DNA of 64,000 nt from Chloroflexota bacterium (GTDB taxonomy: Bacteria; Chloroflexota; Anaerolineae; J036; Brachytrichaceae). Under the pieces are notes generated by a model. It did no database searches. It saw nothing but the letters and a program-made list of their open reading frames with translations, and had not been told where the DNA came from. The position numbers were made by a program, and so were the translations under genes. Shown here piece after piece: positions 38,368 to 48,138 of this stretch. Numbering within the stretch: the first letter of the stretch is position 1; each line of letters opens with the position of its first letter. The stretch lies in the NCBI GenBank assembly GCA_025354985.1, contig JANXLU010000024.1:47508-111507 (forward strand), written 5' to 3'.

Positions 38368-39882
38368 ATGAAAACAGTTTTCAAGGGCAAGATACTTATC
38401 CTGGGCTGTGGCTCGGTGTCTCAATGTTTGCAACCCCTGTTGTTGCGCCACCTTGAAGTTGATTTCAGCAAGATCACGATCATGGATTTTGAAGACATGC
38501 GCGCCAAGGCCAAGGAAATGCTGGAAGCGGGGGCACAATATGTGCGCAAGCGAATCACCCGGGAGAACCTGCAGTCCGTGCTCGATGCGCATCTTGACGC
38601 CGGTGATCTGCTGATCGATCTGGCCTGGAACATCGGCGCCACCGACATCATTCAGTGGTGCCATGACAACCACGTGTTGTATATCAACACCAGTGTCGAG
38701 GAATGGGATCCGTATCACGATGCCGCCAGCCAGTATCCGACCGACCGCTCGCTTTACGTCCGCCACATGAAGCTGCGCAAGATCGCCCGCGAATGGAGCA
38801 CCCAGGGCGCCACCGCCCTGGTCGAACACGGTGCAAATCCCGGCCTGGTCAGCCATTGGGTAAAGGCCGCGCTTGAAGACATGAGCAACGTCATCCTGGG
38901 TGTGACCAAGCGCAAGGATGTCATCGTTCCGCGCAATGCAATGACTGTTTCGCAAAAGGAACTGCTCTCACATGCGCTTGCGGATAACGACTTCGCCCGC
39001 GTGGCCATGCTCCTTGGCGTCAAGACCATCCACATAAGTGAACGCGACTCGCAGATCAGCAGCCGACCCAAAGAACCGGGCGAATTTGTAAATACCTGGT
39101 CGGTCGAGGGCTTCCGCGAGGAGGGCATCGCCCCGGCGGAAATGGGGTGGGGCACCCACGAGCGCCGCCTGCCCAAGGGCGCGCATCACCAGGAATTTGG
39201 CCCGGGCAATCAAATCTGTCTGGCGCAAATGGGGATCAACACGTTTGTGCGCAGCTGGGTTCCCAGCGGTCCGATCCTGGGAATGGTCGTGCGCCACGGT
39301 GAGGCCTTTACCATGAGCGATTACCTGACCGTTTGGCACGAGGACGACGAGTATGGCCGTCATCCCGCCTATCGCCCCACGGTGCATTATGCCTATCAAC
39401 CCAGCGATGTCGCGCTCGCCAGCCTGCACGAGTTGCGCGGCAACGGCTACGTCATGCAGGATCGACAGCGCATCATGAATGACGAAATCATCAGCGGTCG
39501 CGATGAGCTGGGCGTGTTACTGATGGGGCACAAGCTCAATGGTTGGTGGACTGGTTCCACCCTGAGTATTGATGAGGCCCGTCGGCATTTGTCGCATCAA
39601 AACGCCACCACGCTGCAGGTGGCCGCCTCGATCACCGGTGCCATCACCTGGATGATCAAGAACCCACTATGGGGATTCTGCACCCCGGATGAGCTGCCAT
39701 ATAAGGAAATCCTCGAGGTGGCCAACCCATATATGGGCGACACCACCTCGCTGCAGACCAATTGGAATCCGCTCAAGGATCGGGGTGACCTATTCGAGTT
39801 GTTCGGCAACCCCCGACCGGATGACGATGATATGTGGCAGTTCGAAACGTTTCGGTTTGAAGGGTGGGGCCTCGCCGGGTGA
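38368..39882 (+). CDS. hss: Homospermidine synthase
   Basis: 504 residues. The N-terminal Rossmann domain begins KILILGCGSVSQCLQPLLL, and the family-specific stretches DLLIDLAWNIGATDII, NTSVEEWDPY, TALVEHGANPGLVSHW and WGTHERRLPKGAHHQEFG are clear. The enzyme makes homospermidine from putrescine (or spermidine plus putrescine) with NAD, in the cytosol. The polyamine may serve in envelope or ribosome function. It overlaps the next flavoprotein gene by four bases (GTGA). Deoxyhypusine synthase and saccharopine dehydrogenase are related but differ in these motifs. Confidence 0.9.
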   Translation: MKTVFKGKILILGCGSVSQCLQPLLLRHLEVDFSKITIMDFEDMRAKAKEMLEAGAQYVRKRITRENLQSVLDAHLDAGDLLIDLAWNIGATDIIQWCHDNHVLYINTSVEEWDPYHDAASQYPTDRSLYVRHMKLRKIAREWSTQGATALVEHGANPGLVSHWVKAALEDMSNVILGVTKRKDVIVPRNAMTVSQKELLSHALADNDFARVAMLLGVKTIHISERDSQISSRPKEPGEFVNTWSVEGFREEGIAPAEMGWGTHERRLPKGAHHQEFGPGNQICLAQMGINTFVRSWVPSGPILGMVVRHGEAFTMSDYLTVWHEDDEYGRHPAYRPTVHYAYQPSDVALASLHELRGNGYVMQDRQRIMNDEIISGRDELGVLLMGHKLNGWWTGSTLSIDEARRHLSHQNATTLQVAASITGAITWMIKNPLWGFCTPDELPYKEILEVANPYMGDTTSLQTNWNPLKDRGDLFELFGNPRPDDDDMWQFETFRFEGWGLAG

Positions 39883-41099
39883 GGGTCGTGGTCATCGGAG
39901 GCGGTGCCGCCGGGATGTTTGCGGCCATTGCCTGTGCAACCGCTAACCCCTCCTGCCGGGTAGATGTGCTGGAGCATGCCCGACAGTTCTTGGGCAAAGT
40001 CAAAGTCAGCGGCGGCGGACGCTGCAATCTGACCCATGCGTGTTTTGATCCCGCCGAATTGGTCAAGGGCTATCCACGCGGCGGTCGCGAGTTGCTCGGC
40101 CCGTTCACGCGATTTCAACCGCACGACACGATCGCGTGGTTCGCTGCGCGTGGGGTGGAAACCAAGACTGAGTCAGATGGACGCATATTTCCCACCACGG
40201 ACCGCTCGGAGACCGTGGTGGACTGCCTGCTCCAGTCGGCGCGTGTGGCCGGTGTGCACCTGCGGGAATCCACCAGGATCATCGATCTGCAACGTGATGA
40301 TGCCGGTCACTTTGTCGTCTCGCATGAGGGCGGCGAAATGCCGCCATGTGACCGTGTGTTGCTTGCCACTGGCGGGAACAAACAGGGGCACGCGCTGGCG
40401 CGCGCGTTGGGTCACACCATCATCCCGCCGGTGGCCTCACTGTTTACGTTTGCCATCACAGATCCGCGCATCGCCGGGCTGGCGGGTGTCAGTGTCCAGG
40501 ATGCGGCGGTCGAATTGGATGGTGTCGCCCCCCAGCGCGGTCCGGTTCTGGTCACTCATTGGGGTCTTAGCGGCCCGGCCGTCATCAAGCTAAGCGCATG
40601 GGCCGCCCGTGCGTTGTTCACGGCGCAATACCGGTCCGAGCTTCGCATCAGCTGGCTGCCAGACATGACTGCGCAATCCGTGCTTGAAAAGTTTGTCGAA
40701 TATAAACACACGATAGGCGGGCAATACGTTTGGCGCACACCGTTTCACCAGATACCCCAGCGGCTATGGCAACGCCTGGTCGAGGCGGCGGACATTTTGG
40801 ACGGTCAACGCTGGAGCAAGCTGCCGCGCGGCAACATGCTTAAGCTCGCCGCAGAGTTGTGCGATGGTCGCTATGAGATTTCTGGCAAGGGTGTGTTCAA
40901 GGACGAGTTTGTAACCGCGGGTGGGGTGGCGCTGAACGAAATCGACTGGCGCACGATGCAGAGCAAAGGATGCCCGGGTCTCTATTTTGCGGGTGAGGTG
41001 CTGGATATCGATGGCATCACCGGTGGCTACAACTTTCAATCGGCCTGGACCACCGGCTGGATCGCGGGTAACGCCATGGCCAACCAGGTCCCAAATTAG
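39879..41099 (+). CDS. BaiN/HI0933-like flavoprotein (NAD(P)/FAD-dependent oxidoreductase)
   Basis: 406 residues from GTG 39879, overlapping the hss stop as GTGA. The FAD motif is VVVIGGGAAGMFAAIAC, then GRCNLTHACFDPAELVKGYPRG, VLLATGGNKQGHALARALGH, and the C-terminal LYFAGEVLDIDGITGGYNFQSAW, all hallmarks of the HI0933/YhiN (BaiN) family. The physiological substrate of most members is unknown; one member reduces bile-acid enones. Genetic coupling to hss is clear, but no biochemical link to polyamines is known to me. Confidence 0.88.
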   Translation: MRVVVIGGGAAGMFAAIACATANPSCRVDVLEHARQFLGKVKVSGGGRCNLTHACFDPAELVKGYPRGGRELLGPFTRFQPHDTIAWFAARGVETKTESDGRIFPTTDRSETVVDCLLQSARVAGVHLRESTRIIDLQRDDAGHFVVSHEGGEMPPCDRVLLATGGNKQGHALARALGHTIIPPVASLFTFAITDPRIAGLAGVSVQDAAVELDGVAPQRGPVLVTHWGLSGPAVIKLSAWAARALFTAQYRSELRISWLPDMTAQSVLEKFVEYKHTIGGQYVWRTPFHQIPQRLWQRLVEAADILDGQRWSKLPRGNMLKLAAELCDGRYEISGKGVFKDEFVTAGGVALNEIDWRTMQSKGCPGLYFAGEVLDIDGITGGYNFQSAWTTGWIAGNAMANQVPN

Positions 41100-41104
41100 C
41101 ACAT

Positions 41105-41133
41105 TTGCGCAACCGAGCCGAGCACCCTACAAT
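41105..41133 (+). promoter_or_regulatory. Candidate sigma70-type promoter for GH127 gene
   Basis: TTGCGC (41105-41110) and TACAAT (41128-41133) are separated by 17 bases, the optimal spacing. Transcription would begin near 41140, only a few bases before the ATG at 41146, so the message would have almost no leader. No ribosome site is seen in that interval. Confidence 0.45.
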
Positions 41134-41145
41134 TGCGTTAACACC

Positions 41146-43056
41146 ATGTCAAATCCCATTCATTTCACCAAGGTGATCCTACAAGATTCGTTTTTTGCGC
41201 CGCGCCAGCAGGTCAATCGCGAAGTCACCATTCCGTCACAGTTGGAGATTTTGCACAAGACCGGGCGGATCACGGCTTTTGACCATATCGGTCATTGGAA
41301 CCCAAAGGATTTCTTCACCCCGCACCGGTTTTGGGATAGCGACGTGGCCAAATGGGCGGAAGCCGCGGCCTACTCAATCCACACCCACTACAACAAACAG
41401 TTGGATGATGCGCTCGATACTATTGCCGCCACCCTTGCTCGCTCGCAGATGGCCGATGGCTACGTCAACAGCCACTACCAGTCTATCGGTGTGCACAAGC
41501 GCCTGACCAACTTGACCCACGCTCACGAGTTGTATTGCGCCGGTCACTTGCTGGAAGCCGCCGTGGCGCACAAGCAGGCCACCGGCAAAGACAATCTGCT
41601 CAAGGTCATGCGCAAATACATGGTGTTTGTGGATGACAAGATTCGCGGCAGCAAACGCTTGGGCCGTGCCTATGACGGACATCAGGAGATTGAACTGGCG
41701 CTGGTTCGTCTCTTCAAGCTGGACGGGAACAAGCGCTGGCTAAACCTCGCAAAGCACTTTATTGACGTGCGCGGTCAGGGCCGCAGCGCTCTGGGCCATA
41801 ACCCGGGCCATGAGCTGCTGCATGATTGGGACCGTGAGGCGCGCGCCCGTGGCGAAAATCCCAAGGACTATTGGGCCAAAACCTATGCCTACGCCCAGGC
41901 GCACGCCCCGGTGCGTGAGCAGACTGAGATTGTGGGTCACGCAGTGCGCGCGGTGTATATGTTTACCGCAGTCAGCGACCTGGCCGCGCTAACCGGTGAC
42001 ACCTCGCTGCTTGCCGCTGCCGAGCGTGTTTGGGATCACATGGTGGCCAGGCGCACCTATGTCACCGGTGGATTGGGCGTGGCCGCAGCCAATGAAGGCT
42101 TTACCAATGACTACGACCTACCCAACGAAAACGCCTACGCTGAAACCTGCGCCAGTATTGGCGCGGTCTATTGGGCGCAGCGCATGCTGAACATCACTGG
42201 CAACGGTAAATATGCCGACATGATCGAGCTGCAGCTATATAACAACATTCCGGCTGGCATCTCCCTTGATGGCACGCAGTATTTCTACGAGAACCCGCTC
42301 GCGTCGAATGGCTCGCACGTGCGCCAGGATTGGTTCGACTGCGCGTGCTGCCCACCAAACGTCGCGCGATTGTTCGCCAGCCTCGGAAATTATGTTGCCA
42401 GTGCGGATAAGACGGGCATCCAGGTCCACCTCTATGCCGCGTCTCAGATTACCGTTGCCGATCACGGGCTTGAACTTGAACTATCAGGCAACTACCCATG
42501 GGATGGGCGCATCAAACTAAAACTCACCCTGACCGCGAGCAGGAAGTTTGAGTTGAGCTTGCGCATCCCGGCATGGTGTGCCGGTCACGCGGTGAGTGTC
42601 AATGGCAAGCGCATTCCGGCTGCACAGTTGCCGGTGAAGGATGGTTACGTCTCAATCGAGCGTGAGTGGAGCACGGATGATGTGGTTGCGCTAAACCTGC
42701 CGATGCCCGTGCGCACCGTTCATGCGAACCCGATGGTGAAAGCCGATGCCGGCAAGGTGGCGCTGCAGCGCGGACCCATCGTCTATTGTCTGGAGGCCTG
42801 CGACAACGTCGGAAATGAGCTCCATCGAGTACGACTGAAGCCCGATCAACCGATTTCGGCTGTCCATGACACCGATTTGTTGGGTGGCGTCACGGCGCTG
42901 CGTGTGCCCGCACAGGTTGACCGCAATGATGGCTGGGGCGCCGATTTGTATCGCGCTACGCCGGCCAAAGCCGATGAAGTTGAGGTGATCGCCGTACCGT
43001 ATGCAGTTTGGTGTAATCGGCAACCCGGCGCCATGCAAGTGTGGGTGCGGGCATAG
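41146..43056 (+). CDS. GH127 family beta-L-arabinofuranosidase-like glycoside hydrolase
   Basis: 636 residues from ATG 41146. The alpha/alpha barrel of family GH127 (DUF1680) is recognised by NREVTIPSQLEILHKTGR, MADGYVNSHYQS, the GHAVRAVYMF segment, ETCASIGAVYWAQRML (with the conserved Glu), and DWFDCACCPPNVARLFAS near residue 398, where a Cys acts as nucleophile and zinc ligand. It would release L-arabinose from plant-derived glycans. No signal peptide is seen, so it acts in the cytosol on imported oligosaccharides. The formamidase-like gene starts within its stop codon (TAGTG). Confidence 0.88.
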   Translation: MSNPIHFTKVILQDSFFAPRQQVNREVTIPSQLEILHKTGRITAFDHIGHWNPKDFFTPHRFWDSDVAKWAEAAAYSIHTHYNKQLDDALDTIAATLARSQMADGYVNSHYQSIGVHKRLTNLTHAHELYCAGHLLEAAVAHKQATGKDNLLKVMRKYMVFVDDKIRGSKRLGRAYDGHQEIELALVRLFKLDGNKRWLNLAKHFIDVRGQGRSALGHNPGHELLHDWDREARARGENPKDYWAKTYAYAQAHAPVREQTEIVGHAVRAVYMFTAVSDLAALTGDTSLLAAAERVWDHMVARRTYVTGGLGVAAANEGFTNDYDLPNENAYAETCASIGAVYWAQRMLNITGNGKYADMIELQLYNNIPAGISLDGTQYFYENPLASNGSHVRQDWFDCACCPPNVARLFASLGNYVASADKTGIQVHLYAASQITVADHGLELELSGNYPWDGRIKLKLTLTASRKFELSLRIPAWCAGHAVSVNGKRIPAAQLPVKDGYVSIEREWSTDDVVALNLPMPVRTVHANPMVKADAGKVALQRGPIVYCLEACDNVGNELHRVRLKPDQPISAVHDTDLLGGVTALRVPAQVDRNDGWGADLYRATPAKADEVEVIAVPYAVWCNRQPGAMQVWVRA

Positions 43057-43967
43057 TGGCAACGCATCATTTTTCACCCACGCGTTTTTATAGCACCATT
43101 GGTTCACACGATCCGCAGGTGCGCATTGGCGACGGTCATACCGTCATCGTCGATTGCATTGATGCATGGGGTCAGGATGCACGCGTGCGCAAGGTGCACA
43201 ACACCGGACCGAACCCGATGTCTGGCCCAATATTTGTGGAAGGCGCCCGACCTGGTGATGTGCTGTCGGTCGAATGGCTGCGGATCACGCCTTCCCGTGA
43301 GATCGGCTTCACCCGAAACTCACTTGCGCCAAATACAGTTGACCCGGAATATGCCGCGCAACTACCGAATCGCGCTGCCAAAGGTCGCTGGCGCGTGGCA
43401 GATGGTCGGTGTGTTATTCAGTCACCCAAGACGCGCCTGGGTAAGTTGGCTTTGCCCATAGCGCCGTTCTGCGGGTGCTTTGGTGTGGCGCCCGCCGGTG
43501 GTGAGGCCATCAGCACCGCAACCAGCGGGCGCTTTGGCGGCAACATGGACTACAACGGCTTTCAGGCCGGCAGCACGGTCTACTTACCGGTTTCGGTTGA
43601 CGGTGCGCTCTTCCACCTTGGTGACGGACATGCGCGCCAGGGCGATGGCGAAATGAGCGGTACCGGTATCGAGATATCCGTACAGGCCGAGGTGCGTCTA
43701 AGTGTCGTCAAGGATTGGCAGATTGGCTGGCCGCGTGGTGAGGATGCCGACTATATATTCACGGTCGGTAACGCCCGGCCGCTTGATCAGGCCGTCCAGC
43801 ACTGCACAACCGAAATGAGTACCTGGTTGATCGAACGTCACGGTCTCGATCATTATGCTGTGGGCCTCCTCATGGGTCAGGCGGTAAAGTACGACCTTGG
43901 CAATATGTATGACCCGGCCTACACCATGGTCTGCAAAATGCCCAAGGCGATTTTGGCTACGCTCTAA
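43056..43967 (+). CDS. Acetamidase/formamidase family protein
   Basis: About 303 residues from GTG 43056, which shares one base with the preceding stop. The FmdA/AmdA fold is shown by the start FSPTRFYSTIGSHDPQVRI, the GPIFVEGARPGDVLSVEWL segment, PFCGCFGVAP, SGRFGGNMDYNGFQAGSTVYLPVSV with metal-binding Asp, and FHLGDGHARQGDGEMSGTGIE with the conserved His-Asp and Glu residues. The enzymes hydrolyse small amides to ammonia and acid; many members are poorly characterised. It is coupled to the GH127 gene for no obvious metabolic reason. Confidence 0.85.
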   Translation: MATHHFSPTRFYSTIGSHDPQVRIGDGHTVIVDCIDAWGQDARVRKVHNTGPNPMSGPIFVEGARPGDVLSVEWLRITPSREIGFTRNSLAPNTVDPEYAAQLPNRAAKGRWRVADGRCVIQSPKTRLGKLALPIAPFCGCFGVAPAGGEAISTATSGRFGGNMDYNGFQAGSTVYLPVSVDGALFHLGDGHARQGDGEMSGTGIEISVQAEVRLSVVKDWQIGWPRGEDADYIFTVGNARPLDQAVQHCTTEMSTWLIERHGLDHYAVGLLMGQAVKYDLGNMYDPAYTMVCKMPKAILATL

Positions 43968-43975
43968 CTTCGGAT

Positions 43976-44015
43976 CGCGGGCCGGTCTAATGATGACCGG
44001 AAAATTCTGCCCGCG
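43976..44015. terminator. Hairpin between convergent fmdA-like and metH genes
   Basis: Two nested inverted repeats: CCGGTC (43982-43987) with GACCGG (43995-44000), and the outer CGCGGG (43976-43981) with CCCGCG (44010-44015). It lies in the 63-base gap between converging genes. There is no T run, so it is either a weak or a factor-assisted bidirectional terminator. Confidence 0.35.
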
Positions 44016-44030
44016 CTGCAAAGCCTTGTA

Positions 44031-47000
44031 TTACTCATCCAGATTCGGCGCCAGCCAGCGCTCGGCCTCGGTGATCGTCCAGCCCTTCCGGCGGGCGTAG
44101 TCCTCAAGCTGATCCCGCCCAATCCTGCCAAGCCCAAAGTAGCGCGCTTCAGGATGCGCAAAATACCAACCGCTAACCGCGCTCCCGGGTTGCATGGCGA
44201 AATTCTCGGTGAGCGTAGCCGCCGTGTTTCGCTCCACGTCCAGCAGCTGCCAGATCAGCGCCTTTTCCGTGTGATCCGGGCACGCCGGGTAGCCTGGCGC
44301 CGGGCGGATACCGCGATACTTTTCGTTGATCATGTCCCGCGGCACCAGATGCTCGCTCAACCCAAAGCCCATGTCATCGCGCGCCTGCTTGTGCAGTTTC
44401 TCGGCGCTGGCTTCCGCCAGCCGATCGGACAGCGCCTCGACCATGATCGCGTTGTAGTCATCGCCGTTACGCTTGTAAGCACTGGCCAGTTCTCGCGCAC
44501 CATGCACGCTCACGGCAAACGCACCGATGGTGTCCACGGTGCCTGCGCTTGCGGGTACTATGAAATCGGCCAGGGCAAGGTTGGCTGCGGCAATACCTTC
44601 GCGTGACGCGCCAGTCTTGCGCCCGCCGTCGGTCTTGTCCATTTGCTGGCGCAAGGTGTGCATGGTCCCCAGTCGGGTTTGCAGCGACACGTCCGAGTAA
44701 ATTTCCACGTCGTCGCCCACGCTGCGCGCGGGGAAGAACCCATAAACCGCCCGGGCATGCAAGGTCCCGGATGTGGATCGGTCCGCCTCAGGCGCGCCCG
44801 CGCGATGGCTGCCCGCGCGTGCGGTTGCGTCCGCCTGAACCAGCCGGGTCAACATCGCCTGTGCATCGGCAAACAGCTTGCGTGCCTGCTCGCCAACCAC
44901 CTTGTCGTCAAGAATTTCCGGATAATGTCCATGCAATTCCCACGCAGCAAAAAATGGCGTCCAGTCGATGAAGTCAACCAAGTCTCGCAAGGGCAGCGTG
45001 TCAAGTGACTTGATTCCGATCCACGCGGGCTCCACCGCGTTGTCAGCCGACACTTCAGCATTGAACCTCCGTTTGCGCGCCTGTTCAAGCGACAGAAGCG
45101 GCTTGCGGTCCTTGTGCGCGAATTGCTCTCGCAACTTCACCTGTTCTATTTCATTGTCAGCCACAAATTTGGAGCGTGTATTAGGGCTAACCAAATGACT
45201 GACGACTCCCACGGCGCGGCTTGCATCCAGCACATGCACGACCGGCTGGCCATAGTTCGGAGCGATCCTGAGTGCCGTGTGGGCCTTGCTGGTCGTGGCG
45301 CCGCCGATCAACAATGGTACGGTAAATCCTTCGCGTTGCATCTCTCGCGCCACATGCGCCATCTCGTCCAGCGATGGCGTGATCAGCCCGCTTAGCCCGA
45401 TCATGTCCGCATTAAGCTCGCGGGCGGCTTTGAGAATCTTTTCGGCGCTGACCATCACACCAAGGTCGGTGACCTCGTAGTTGTTGCATCCCAGTACCAC
45501 GCCAACAATGTTCTTGCCAATGTCATGCACATCACCCTTGACCGTGGCCATCACAATTCGTCCGGCGCTGCTACTCGCGCCGGCAAGTTTCTCGGCCTCA
45601 AGATAGGGCTGAAGCACGGCAACCGCGCGTTTCATCACTCTGGCGCTTTTCACCACCTGCGGCAGGAACATTTTGCCCGCGCCAAACAGATCGCCAACGA
45701 CGTTCATGCCCGACATGAGTGGCCCTTCGATCACCGCAATCGGCTTGCCATATTTTTGGCGCGCCTCTTCCACATCACCATCGACAAAATCGGTAATGCC
45801 CTTTACAAGCGCGTGTTCCAGCCGCTTCTCGATGCTGCCACTGCGCCATTCAAGTGCTTCCTTATCCACGGTTCGTCCGGTCGTGTCGGGGGCTAGCGCG
45901 GCGGCAAACGTGGTCAACCGCTCGGTGGCGTCGGCCCTTCGATTCAGCAGCACGTCTTCCACCAACTCAAGCAGGTCCTTGGGAATGTCTTCATAAACGG
46001 CCAACTGACCGGCATTGACGATACCCATATCCAGACCGGCGGCAATCGCATGAAACAGGAACGCGCTGTGCATGGCCTCACGCACCTTGTTATTCCCGCG
46101 AAAGCTAAAGCTGATGTTGCTGACGCCGCCGCTCACCTTGGCATAGGGAAGGTTGGCCTTGATCCAACGCGTGGCTTCGATAAAGTTGACGGCATAATTG
46201 TTGTGTTCATCAATGCCGGTAGCCACCGTCAAAATGTTTGGATCAAAAATGATGTCCTCCGCCGCAAACCCGACCTCAGTGACCAGAATGTCATAAGCTC
46301 GCCTGCAAATGGCGGTTTTTCGCTCAAGCGTGTCAGCCTGACCGAGCTCGTCAAAGGCCATCACCACCACCGCGGCGCCATAGCGCTTGACCAATTGGGC
46401 GCGGTCACGAAACTGCGCTTCGCCTTCCTTCAGGCTGATCGAATTCACAACGCATTTACCCTGAACGCACTTTAGCCCGGCCTCGATCACGCTCCACTTG
46501 CTGCTGTCGATCATGATCGGCACGCGTGAGATGTCCGGTTCTGACATGACCAGGTTTAGAAAGTCGGTCATGACCTTTTCGCTGTCCAGCAACCCTTCAT
46601 CCACGTTCACATCCAGCATGTTGGCACCGCTTTCAACCTGCTGCTTGGCCACGGTCAGCGCCAGATCGAGCCGGCCCTCCTTGATTAACTTTGAGAATTT
46701 GGGCGATCCGGTAACGTTGGTCCGTTCTCCAATCATTTGAAAGGAGGCCGCCGTTCCTGGCTGCAGTGTGAGCAGTTCCAGACCACTGTAATACGATCTG
46801 TGGTTCGGCAAATTGATCGCATGAGGTCTGGCGCCGCACACAACCCTGGCCAGCTCCGCGATGTGATCGGGTGTGGTACCGCAGCAACCGCCTGCAATAT
46901 TTAGCCAGCCGCGCTCGGCAAATTCGCCCACCGTATCCGCAAATTTGCGCGGGGTCATGTCATAGCCGCCAAATGCATTTGGTAGACCGGCGTTGGGATA

Positions 47001-47825
47001 ACAGCTAATGAAGGACTGCGTCAGCCCGGCCATGGCCTCAACGTAGGGGCGCATTTCATCGGGCCCAAGCGCACAGTTGATCCCGGTGGTGATGATCGGT
47101 GCACGGTGGATGCTTGCCCAATATGCTTCAACGGTTTGACCACTCAGCGTGCGTCCGCTGGCGTCTGTAATAGTGACGCTGGTCATCACGGGCACCCGCC
47201 GGGCGCCTTCGGCAAAAAGTTTTTGCACGGCAAACAGCGCGGCCTTCTGATTAAGCGTGTCAAACGAAGTCTCACTGAGAATCGCATCGACGCCACCATC
47301 CAGCAGCGCTCGGGCTTCCTCATAGTACGCGCGCATTAAGCCGTCAAACGTGACGGCGCGCGCACCTGGATCATTGACGTCCGGGCTTAAGGATGCCATT
47401 CTGGTGGCCGGCCCGAGGGCGCCAGCCACAAATCGTGGTTTGCTTGCGTCTTTCGCGGTGTATTCATCTGCTGCGGCTCGCGCGATGCGCGCGGCGGCAA
47501 AATTCAGGTCGTATGTCTGTCCTTCCTGTCCAAAATCGGCCAGGGAAATGCTGTTGCCGTTAAAGGTGTTGGTCTCAATAATGTCCGCGCCCGCCTCCAG
47601 ATATTCACGATGTATCTGGCCGATGATGTCGGGCCGAACCAGGTTCAGGTTCTCATTGTTGTTGCGTTGATCCCGGGCATGATTGGCAAACCGCTCGCCG
47701 CGATAATCGCTTTCCGTAAGCTTCCAACGCTGAATCATGCTGCCCATTGCCCCATCCAGAATCAAAACCCGCTGCTTCATGGCTGCTATAAGCGGGTGGG
47801 ATTGTTCGGTTTCGATCATGCTCAT
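44031..47825 (-). CDS. metH: Cobalamin-dependent methionine synthase
   Basis: 1264 residues, full length. Domains in order: homocysteine methyltransferase (1-330; zinc Cys in TGINCALGP and [10 protein letters not shown]), pterin-binding (about 350-620; [14 protein letters not shown]), B12 cap and binding (about 640-890; [18 protein letters not shown] carries the cobalt-ligating His), and the SAM-binding reactivation domain (about 920-1264; [17 protein letters not shown]). It methylates homocysteine with methyl-tetrahydrofolate. It is regulated by the SAM riboswitch in its leader, and functionally linked to ahcY elsewhere in the window. Confidence 0.96.
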   Translation of the reverse strand: MSMIETEQSHPLIAAMKQRVLILDGAMGSMIQRWKLTESDYRGERFANHARDQRNNNENLNLVRPDIIGQIHREYLEAGADIIETNTFNGNSISLADFGQEGQTYDLNFAAARIARAAADEYTAKDASKPRFVAGALGPATRMASLSPDVNDPGARAVTFDGLMRAYYEEARALLDGGVDAILSETSFDTLNQKAALFAVQKLFAEGARRVPVMTSVTITDASGRTLSGQTVEAYWASIHRAPIITTGINCALGPDEMRPYVEAMAGLTQSFISCYPNAGLPNAFGGYDMTPRKFADTVGEFAERGWLNIAGGCCGTTPDHIAELARVVCGARPHAINLPNHRSYYSGLELLTLQPGTAASFQMIGERTNVTGSPKFSKLIKEGRLDLALTVAKQQVESGANMLDVNVDEGLLDSEKVMTDFLNLVMSEPDISRVPIMIDSSKWSVIEAGLKCVQGKCVVNSISLKEGEAQFRDRAQLVKRYGAAVVVMAFDELGQADTLERKTAICRRAYDILVTEVGFAAEDIIFDPNILTVATGIDEHNNYAVNFIEATRWIKANLPYAKVSGGVSNISFSFRGNNKVREAMHSAFLFHAIAAGLDMGIVNAGQLAVYEDIPKDLLELVEDVLLNRRADATERLTTFAAALAPDTTGRTVDKEALEWRSGSIEKRLEHALVKGITDFVDGDVEEARQKYGKPIAVIEGPLMSGMNVVGDLFGAGKMFLPQVVKSARVMKRAVAVLQPYLEAEKLAGASSSAGRIVMATVKGDVHDIGKNIVGVVLGCNNYEVTDLGVMVSAEKILKAARELNADMIGLSGLITPSLDEMAHVAREMQREGFTVPLLIGGATTSKAHTALRIAPNYGQPVVHVLDASRAVGVVSHLVSPNTRSKFVADNEIEQVKLREQFAHKDRKPLLSLEQARKRRFNAEVSADNAVEPAWIGIKSLDTLPLRDLVDFIDWTPFFAAWELHGHYPEILDDKVVGEQARKLFADAQAMLTRLVQADATARAGSHRAGAPEADRSTSGTLHARAVYGFFPARSVGDDVEIYSDVSLQTRLGTMHTLRQQMDKTDGGRKTGASREGIAAANLALADFIVPASAGTVDTIGAFAVSVHGARELASAYKRNGDDYNAIMVEALSDRLAEASAEKLHKQARDDMGFGLSEHLVPRDMINEKYRGIRPAPGYPACPDHTEKALIWQLLDVERNTAATLTENFAMQPGSAVSGWYFAHPEARYFGLGRIGRDQLEDYARRKGWTITEAERWLAPNLDE

Positions 47826-47850
47826 GCGTTCTTACCTTCGTACTTCGGAA

Positions 47851-47885
47851 AAAATCAAAACGCCCGCACGCGCAAAGCGTGGGGC
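47851..47885 (-). terminator. Intrinsic terminator of the metH riboswitch
   Basis: On the minus strand, GCCC-CACGC (47885-47877) pairs with GCGTG-CGGGC (about 47871-47862) across a short TTTG-type loop, followed by TTTTGATTTTTT. It lies between the SAM riboswitch and the metH start, 25 bases upstream of the ATG, so it acts as the off-state expression platform. Confidence 0.8.
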
Positions 47886-47913
47886 GATGAAATGGGAAAA
47901 TCCCCGATTCACC

Positions 47914-48016
47914 GCTTATCTTTCAGCTCTGCTGGCGGATTTAGCACCTGACCGCAGAGACTTCCGCTGGTTGCTGAGGTTTCTTAGGGCCGCACCCTCC
48001 ACCTCTCGTGATAAGC
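47914..48016 (-). ncRNA. SAM riboswitch (S-box, SAM-I type)
   Basis: Read on the minus strand, P1 is GCTTATC/GATAAGC in the sense GCTTATC (48016-48010) with GATAAGC (47920-47914). Inside it are the conserved blocks ACGAGAGGTGGAGGG, GGCCCTAAGAAACC, TCAGCAACC, and GGTCAGGTGCTAAATCC, then GAAAGATAAGC. These are the hallmarks of the S-box aptamer that binds S-adenosylmethionine. With SAM bound, the terminator downstream would form and metH would be switched off. A TACAAT -10 box lies at 48035-48040 on this strand, placing the transcript start just before P1. Confidence 0.93.
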
Positions 48017-48034
48017 GTATTTGATTGAGCGCCT

Positions 48035-48040
48035 ATTGTA
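48035..48040 (-). promoter_or_regulatory. Candidate -10 box of the metH leader
   Basis: TACAAT on the minus strand, 19 bases before the first base of the riboswitch P1 helix, at the right place for a transcript start near 48028. No convincing -35 hexamer is seen. Confidence 0.4.
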
Positions 48041-48138
48041 CGCAATTAATGTGTGCCGGCCGTTAGAAAAATACCACGGGCCGGCTTGTAGATAAACCGG
48101 CCCGTGGATCCAGGCGAAAACAAGCGTTTGCGTGCTTT

